64,000 nt of DNA from Niabella sp. (GTDB lineage Bacteria; Bacteroidota; Bacteroidia; Chitinophagales; Chitinophagaceae), in contig JAGIAT010000006.1 in the NCBI GenBank assembly GCA_017744715.1, positions 124,001 to 188,000 of the forward strand. The letters run 5' to 3'. Below the pieces are notes generated by a model. It was not told where the DNA came from. It saw only the letters and a program-made list of their open reading frames with translations, and ran no database searches. Position 1 is the stretch's first letter. Every line of letters begins with the position of its first letter. The position numbers and the translations under genes were made by a program. Below, piece after piece: positions 59,972 to 64,000 of the stretch.

Positions 59972-60724
59972 TTATTTCATTTTAAAACTGAGCGCAGCAA
60001 AGTCGCTGACCGATAATTGTTCAGCGCGTTTATTAAAGATATCGTCTTTTAATACTTCTTCGTCAAACAAGGATTTTACGGCATTGCGCAGTGTTTTCCT
60101 TCTTTGATTGAACGCTGTTTTTACCAGCACGGTAAAGGCCCGGTCCGATTTTACGGGCTCTGCCGTTTGCCGTCTCCGGAGCCGGATCACCCCGCTTTTT
60201 ACCTTGGGCGGCGGGTTAAATGATTGTTCGCTTACGTCAAATAAATAATCTACTTCGTAAAAAGCCTGCATCAATACGCTGATGACACCGTAAATTTTAG
60301 AGCCGGGCGCAGCGGCCACCCGTTGTGCTACTTCTTTTTGAAACATGCCGGTAATGACCGGAACCTGTTCTTTCCAGTCGAGGATCTTAAAAAGGATCTG
60401 CGTGGAAATGTTATACGGGAAATTGCCTACGATGTGAAAAGTACCTTCAAAGGGGGCCGCGGTATCCAGGATGCTTTCGTTGATAATTTTGTCCTTTAGT
60501 TCGGGGTAGGTGGCCGAAAGATATTGTACCTTTTCTTCATCCAGTTCTACAGCCTTAAACGATACTTCCGGCAGCTGCATCAGGTAGCGGGTAATGGCAC
60601 CGCCACCGGGCCCCACTTCCAGGAGTTGCGCTGGTTTTTCGCCGGCAACGGCGGCTACAATTTTCCTGCAGATGTTGTCATCTTTGAGAAAATGCTGACC
60701 CAATGATTTTTTTAAGGTATACAT
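59972..60724 (-). CDS. rsmA: 16S rRNA (adenine1518/1519-N6)-dimethyltransferase
   Basis: A 250-residue KsgA/RsmA-type methyltransferase that dimethylates two adjacent adenines in the small-subunit rRNA. KKSLGQHFLKDDNI is the family start. The SAM site is LLEVGPGGGAITRYL, and the catalytic motif IV is VGNFPYNIST. The C-terminal part has FNPPPKVKSGVIRL. It is transcribed towards the dehydrogenase gene with a gap of 39 bp, and is preceded by the CDGSH gene by 24 bp. Confidence 0.96.
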   Translation of the reverse strand: MYTLKKSLGQHFLKDDNICRKIVAAVAGEKPAQLLEVGPGGGAITRYLMQLPEVSFKAVELDEEKVQYLSATYPELKDKIINESILDTAAPFEGTFHIVGNFPYNISTQILFKILDWKEQVPVITGMFQKEVAQRVAAAPGSKIYGVISVLMQAFYEVDYLFDVSEQSFNPPPKVKSGVIRLRRRQTAEPVKSDRAFTVLVKTAFNQRRKTLRNAVKSLFDEEVLKDDIFNKRAEQLSVSDFAALSFKMK

Positions 60725-60748
60725 ATTGCAAAATTAAGCGCCCGGAAT

Positions 60749-60976
60749 TTAATCCGTTTTTTTGGGGGGCAGGGCAAAGGCAACGGCCTCATGCTCAAAA
60801 TGTCCTTTATGACTGCCATCGCAAAACGGTTTATTCACCGATTTACCGCAGCGGCAAAGGGATACCACGGTTCTTCCTCCCAGGTCATACGGGTTGCCTT
60901 CCTTATCTACAATTTCAAAATCGCCTTCGATCCTTAACGACCCGTTGTTGTTTACTGTAATTTTTGTAGTTGCCAT
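60749..60976 (-). CDS. CDGSH iron-sulfur domain protein
   Basis: A 75-residue protein with the CDGSH signature CRCGKSVNKPFCDGSHKG (about residues 41-58), which binds a 2Fe-2S cluster through three Cys and one His. The N-terminal half is beta-rich (ITVNNNGSLRIEGDFEIVD), common in bacterial single-CDGSH proteins. Role in redox or iron-sulfur handling is inferred from the family. It lies 24 bp upstream of rsmA on the same strand. Confidence 0.92.
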   Translation of the reverse strand: MATTKITVNNNGSLRIEGDFEIVDKEGNPYDLGGRTVVSLCRCGKSVNKPFCDGSHKGHFEHEAVAFALPPKKTD

Positions 60977-61023
60977 AGTTTTTTATTAGGCGGCAAATTT
61001 AATGGGATAATATGAAAATAGGA

Positions 61024-61054
61024 GAATGTGGAAATGTGGAAATGAGCGGATGTG
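61024..61054. repeat. Short octad-like repeat before the HAD gene
   Basis: GAATGTG, GAAATGTG, GAAATGAG and CGGATGTG follow each other. The period is 8 rather than 7 after the first unit, so this may be a drifted relative of the heptad family. Confidence 0.45.
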
Positions 61055-61171
61055 CGTATTTAATTTAAGGACGATTAAAATGGATTGGCTAATCGCGCAT
61101 GCTGTGCCCTTTTTTACATTTATTATTCTTTATTTCTTATTTTACATTTTCGCTCCGCCTATCTTTGAAGC

Positions 61172-61786
61172 ATGATTAAAAATGTAATTTTTGATTTTGG
61201 GGGCGTATTGCTGAACCTCGATTTTAAACGGTCATTTGCGGCATTTGAGGCCCTGGGTTTTAACGATTTTGAAGATAAGTTTTCACAATATACGGCGGCG
61301 CCGATCTTCCAGGAGCTGGAAAAGGGGCAGATTGCTGCGCCGGCATTTTACGAAGGGCTCCGGGCGCTGCTGGGAAAGCCCATTCCGGATGCACAGCTTG
61401 AGCAGGCCTGGAACGCCATGTTGCTGGATTACCGCAAACCCAGTCTTGATTTTTTAGTACCGCTCGGCGGCCGATACAACCTGTTTTTGCTCAGCAATAC
61501 CAACCAGATCCATTATGATCATTTTTCAAAAACACTGAAGGAAGAAACGATGTATCCGTCGCTGGAGTCTTTTTTCAAAAAAGCCTATTACTCTCATGAT
61601 ATCAAACGCCGAAAACCGGATGCGGATACCTATGCCTTTGTATTAAAGGATGCGGGGATAGCGGCTGCAGAAACGCTGTTTATAGACGACAGTTTTACCA
61701 ACCTGCCCACGGCACAGGAGCTGGGTATTCAAACGCATTTATTGCTGCCGGAGGAACGGATTGAGCATTTGGAGCAGTTGCAATAG
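61172..61786 (+). CDS. HAD-superfamily phosphatase (YihX-like)
   Basis: A 204-residue HAD hydrolase. The nucleophile is Asp8 in VIFDFGGVLLNLD, where the second Asp of the usual DxD is Gly, as in YihX-like enzymes. Motif II is FLLSNTNQIHYDHF, the motif III Lys is in KRRKPDADTYAF, and motif IV is LFIDDSFTNL. YihX of E. coli dephosphorylates glucose-1-phosphate; the substrate here is not known. TATCTTTG (61160-61167) lies just before the ATG. Confidence 0.9.
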   Translation: MIKNVIFDFGGVLLNLDFKRSFAAFEALGFNDFEDKFSQYTAAPIFQELEKGQIAAPAFYEGLRALLGKPIPDAQLEQAWNAMLLDYRKPSLDFLVPLGGRYNLFLLSNTNQIHYDHFSKTLKEETMYPSLESFFKKAYYSHDIKRRKPDADTYAFVLKDAGIAAAETLFIDDSFTNLPTAQELGIQTHLLLPEERIEHLEQLQ

Positions 61787-61789
61787 TAG

Positions 61790-61838
61790 AATGTAAAATA
61801 TTAAATGTTCAATTTAAAATGTAGAAGTGGCAATTACT
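61790..61838. repeat. Heptad repeat after the HAD gene (7 units)
   Basis: AATGTAA, AATATTA, AATGTTC, AATTTAA, AATGTAG, AAGTGGC and AATTACT, theme AATGTNN, begin right after the HAD stop codon. A similar stretch (AATGTAG, AATAACG, AAATAAT at 62711-62731) lies before atpH. Confidence 0.75.
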
Positions 61839-62084
61839 TGCTGAGAAGAGCGCGGGCAGCAGTGCGTTCTTTACTTGTACGTTTAATATTTCATATGTTT
61901 TAAATTCAGGAAGGGAATGTTTGAGGTTTATCGCGAAACCGGCAGGAGCGGTTCGGTTCCGCTTATGCTGAGTATGTTGCTTCACTCCAGGGTCCTGCGG
62001 CATAGATAAAGATCTCGATTAAGGGAAGGTTATGGAATGGCAACGACTCTTCATTTTCAAATTCCCATTGGTTATTTTAAATTA

Positions 62085-62120
62085 TAAAATAAAAGCCCCG
62101 TTCTTTTGGAACAGGGCTTT
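62085..62120 (-). terminator. Terminator of the atp operon
   Basis: AAAGCCCcGTTC (62092-62103) pairs with GAACaGGGCTTT (62109-62120) with one mismatch and a 5-base loop. On the minus strand it is followed by a T-rich tract. It is 21 bp after the atpH stop and implies that the transcript ends here. Confidence 0.85.
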
Positions 62121-62140
62121 GATATTTTTGAGCGGAATGT

Positions 62141-62704
62141 TTACCGCACCTTATAAATAAAGTCATTATTCTTAAACTGTTTGGCAATCGCCTTCAGGTC
62201 GTAGCTGATGCTGGCGTCTACCATTTTATCGCCCATTTCCAGCACAAATCCGCCAATAATATCGGGGTTCACTGTAGCTTCCAGCTCAATATGCTGCTGG
62301 CCGGATGCTTTTTTCACCTGCTCGATGATATTGGCTTTTACCGCATCACTAACCGGAACGGCTGTCGTCAGCTTTACCGTATGAATGTTGTTCAGCACTT
62401 TATATTGCTCAATAAAAGCCGGCAGGATCTCCGGAAGAATGGCTTCCCGGTTTTTTGAAATCAGGAGATTGGCAAAGCCAGCTGTAAGCGCCCCGATATG
62501 ATTGCCGGCGATAGCGTTCACGATGCTCTTTTTCTTATCGGCCTTGATAATAGGACTGCGTAGCAGGTTAACAAATTCCCTGCTTTCTTTGCATACCGCC
62601 TGCAGCCACTGTATATCAGCAAATACAGCTGCCACCTGGTCTTTTTCTTTTGCCAGGTCTAACAGGGCTTTTGCATATCTGGAGGCTAAACGAGGATTGG
62701 GCAT
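62141..62704 (-). CDS. atpH: ATP synthase F1 delta subunit
   Basis: A 187-residue subunit that joins the F1 head to the peripheral stalk. It starts NPRLASRYAKALLDLAKEK, the family N-terminus, and the C-terminal part has DPxIIGGF-like VNPDIIGGFVLEMGDKMVDASI. It lies 55 bp after atpF, and a terminator follows the stop. In most bacteria atpA would follow at this point; it does not here. Confidence 0.94.
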   Translation of the reverse strand: MPNPRLASRYAKALLDLAKEKDQVAAVFADIQWLQAVCKESREFVNLLRSPIIKADKKKSIVNAIAGNHIGALTAGFANLLISKNREAILPEILPAFIEQYKVLNNIHTVKLTTAVPVSDAVKANIIEQVKKASGQQHIELEATVNPDIIGGFVLEMGDKMVDASISYDLKAIAKQFKNNDFIYKVR

Positions 62705-62759
62705 AACTTAAATGTAGAATAACGAAATAATGTGAAATGTAAAACGATTCCGGAACCGG

Positions 62760-63254
62760 TTAGTTCAGTTTAATAGAGTGAACCAGGCTGTTGATGTATT
62801 CTTCCTGTTTATCCTGACCCGCCAGTTGTTGCTTCAGTACTTTTTCGCTTACCTCAATCACCATTTTACCTACTTCGTTCTTCACATCGGTAAGGGCCGC
62901 CATTTTTTGTGCGTTGATGGCCTGCTGGGCATCTGCAATGATTTTGCTGGCTTCCGCTTTAGCTTGTTCTTTAGCTTCGTTAACGATCTTATCCTTTGTT
63001 TCGCGGGCTTCTTTCAGCAGTTGGGCCCGCTCTTCACGTGCTTTTGCAAGCAACGCCTCGTTCTCGTTTTGCAGCTGGGCCATTTCTGCTTTTACTTTTT
63101 CAGCAGCGGCAATGGCGCCGGCGATATTTTGTTCCCGCTCATTTAAGGATTTGATGATGGGCTTCCAGGCAAACTTTTTCAGTATAAGAAATACTACGAT
63201 GAAGGCAACCAGTGCCCATACAAAATAACCGAGATTGGGAGTTAATAATTCCAT
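62760..63254 (-). CDS. atpF: ATP synthase F0 subunit b
   Basis: A 164-residue subunit with one N-terminal transmembrane helix (about 8-26, YFVWALVAFIVVFLILKKFAW) and a long charged coiled coil to about residue 150, forming the peripheral stalk. KPIIKSLNEREQNIAGAIAAAE directly after the membrane is conserved. It is 149 bp from atpE, the largest gap in the operon, and that gap contains a stem-loop and a heptad array. Confidence 0.95.
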   Translation of the reverse strand: MELLTPNLGYFVWALVAFIVVFLILKKFAWKPIIKSLNEREQNIAGAIAAAEKVKAEMAQLQNENEALLAKAREERAQLLKEARETKDKIVNEAKEQAKAEASKIIADAQQAINAQKMAALTDVKNEVGKMVIEVSEKVLKQQLAGQDKQEEYINSLVHSIKLN

Positions 63255-63295
63255 TTTGATCTATTTATTGTTTTTGGTTTCTTGTCTGATGTTTG

Positions 63296-63330
63296 CACCT
63301 CAAACTAAAAACTTCAAACCAGAAACGAAT
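63296..63330. repeat. Heptad repeat between atpE and atpF (5 units)
   Basis: CACCTCA, AACTAAA, AACTTCA, AACCAGA and AACGAAT, theme AACYTCA, similar to the array before actC. Confidence 0.7.
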
Positions 63331-63343
63331 AATTTTTTAAAAT

Positions 63344-63380
63344 TTACTGTACCCATTGCCCTTTGCGCCGGGTACAGTAA
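63344..63380 (-). promoter_or_regulatory. Stem-loop between atpE and atpF
   Basis: A perfect 11-bp inverted repeat TTACTGTACCC (63344-63354) / GGGTACAGTAA (63370-63380) with a 15-base loop lies 23 bp after the atpE stop. On the minus strand it is followed by an A/T-rich tract with several T. It could be a partial terminator or an mRNA 3' end stabiliser that raises atpE output above atpF. Confidence 0.65.
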
Positions 63381-63403
63381 TGTTTTGTTTGTGAACGCTG
63401 ATC

Positions 63404-63676
<273 letters not shown>

Positions 63677-63692
63677 TTAAAATAAAAACGTA

Positions 63693-64000
63693 TTAATGAT
63701 GGGCAACGACATCTTCTTCATAATGATGATCACCAATGGCACCGCCGATGAATACCGCGGTAAGGTTGGTGAAGATATATGCCTGAATAAACGCTACCAG
63801 AATTTCAATTAAATAAATGAATACCGCAAAGGCGATCGAAACCGGGGTGAACAGTACACCGGCTGTTTTCGACATTTCGGTAAAAATGAATATTAAGCTT
63901 ACAAAACTCAGGATAATGATGTGGCCTGCGGTCATGTTTGCAAACAAACGAATGATGAGGGCAAACGGCTTGGTAAATACACCCAGCAATTCCACGGGCA
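63693..64000 (-). CDS. atpB: ATP synthase F0 subunit a (C-terminal part; 5' end outside window)
   Basis: The last 102 codons are visible and the frame is open to the window end. [18 protein letters not shown] contains the essential Arg of the proton channel. FLAL-type helices and [22 protein letters not shown] form the last membrane segment, with a short His-rich tail (YEEDVVAHH). It is the first visible gene of the unit atpB-E-F-H. Confidence 0.95.
   Translation of the reverse strand, partial: PVELLGVFTKPFALIIRLFANMTAGHIIILSFVSLIFIFTEMSKTAGVLFTPVSIAFAVFIYLIEILVAFIQAYIFTNLTAVFIGGAIGDHHYEEDVVAHH

Larger units (their letters stand above)
61787..62140. other. 354-bp gene-free region between the HAD gene and atpH
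   Basis: Holds the heptad array (61790-61838) at its left end and the atp operon terminator (62085-62120) at its right end. The middle is featureless; no part of atpA or another gene was recognised. Confidence 0.6.

Overview
The window looks like a chromosomal segment of a Bacteroidota bacterium, most probably Chitinophagaceae-like. The taxon is an inference. It rests on two SusC/SusD outer-membrane uptake pairs, an ECF sigma/FecR pair coupled to a TonB receptor with an STN domain, an alternative complex III (ACIII) plus cytochrome oxidase operon, promoter boxes of the TTTG / TAnnTTTG type, weak Shine-Dalgarno sites and frequent TTG starts. No tRNA, rRNA, CRISPR array, prophage or transposase was seen.

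Layout. 1-915 is the start of a TAT-exported phospholipase C (rest outside the window). 1059-7791 (minus) is a regulated uptake locus: ECF sigma, FecR anti-sigma, SusC with STN, SusD, closed by a strong terminator. A 451-bp divergent region with operator-like palindromes separates it from 8243-15330 (plus), a second locus of SusC, SusD and two surface-lipoprotein candidates (DUF4959/DUF5000 type and DUF4998). No glycoside hydrolase or peptidase accompanies either pair, so the substrates cannot be read from the sequence. 15346-16808 holds a small CarboxypepD_reg-like exported protein and purN.

17312-32200 is one long respiratory operon: ACIII (actA-F), cytochrome c oxidase subunits II and I, heme O synthase, two subunit III-type proteins and a subunit IV-type protein, ending at a clear terminator. 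It moves electrons from quinol through ACIII cytochromes to an A-type, CuA-containing oxidase.

33071-49060 is a heme-biosynthesis island: hemJ and hemH on the minus strand, and hemA-C-D-E, an M1-type peptidase, hemF, an SH3-like protein, hemB and hemN on the plus strand. Of the glutamate-to-protoheme route only glutamyl-tRNA synthetase and hemL are missing here. Beside the oxidase operon and the heme O synthase, the region supplies both the respiratory chain and its cofactor. A hybrid histidine kinase, a one-TM protein and an OmpA-like lipoprotein sit inside the island.

49208-61786 is mixed housekeeping: STM3941-like protein, UMF1-type MFS transporter, MBL hydrolase, DUF3108 protein, flippase-like membrane protein, ruvC, DinB, tryptophanase, HIT protein, greA, 2-hydroxyacid dehydrogenase, rsmA, CDGSH protein and HAD phosphatase. 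62141-64000 (minus) is the end of an ATP synthase operon (atpB-E-F-H) that terminates right after atpH, with no atpA or atpG.

The most unusual signal is a family of degenerate tandem repeats with a strict 7-bp period. At least a dozen arrays lie in intergenic DNA, each with its own heptad theme. One array of 12 heptads (84 bp) lies inside hemC and adds 28 in-frame residues to a surface loop of the enzyme. Other points worth attention are a stem-loop between atpE and atpF, a 21-bp palindrome upstream of hemH, an FNR/CRP-like site upstream of hemA, and a cluster of palindromic elements before the tryptophanase gene.
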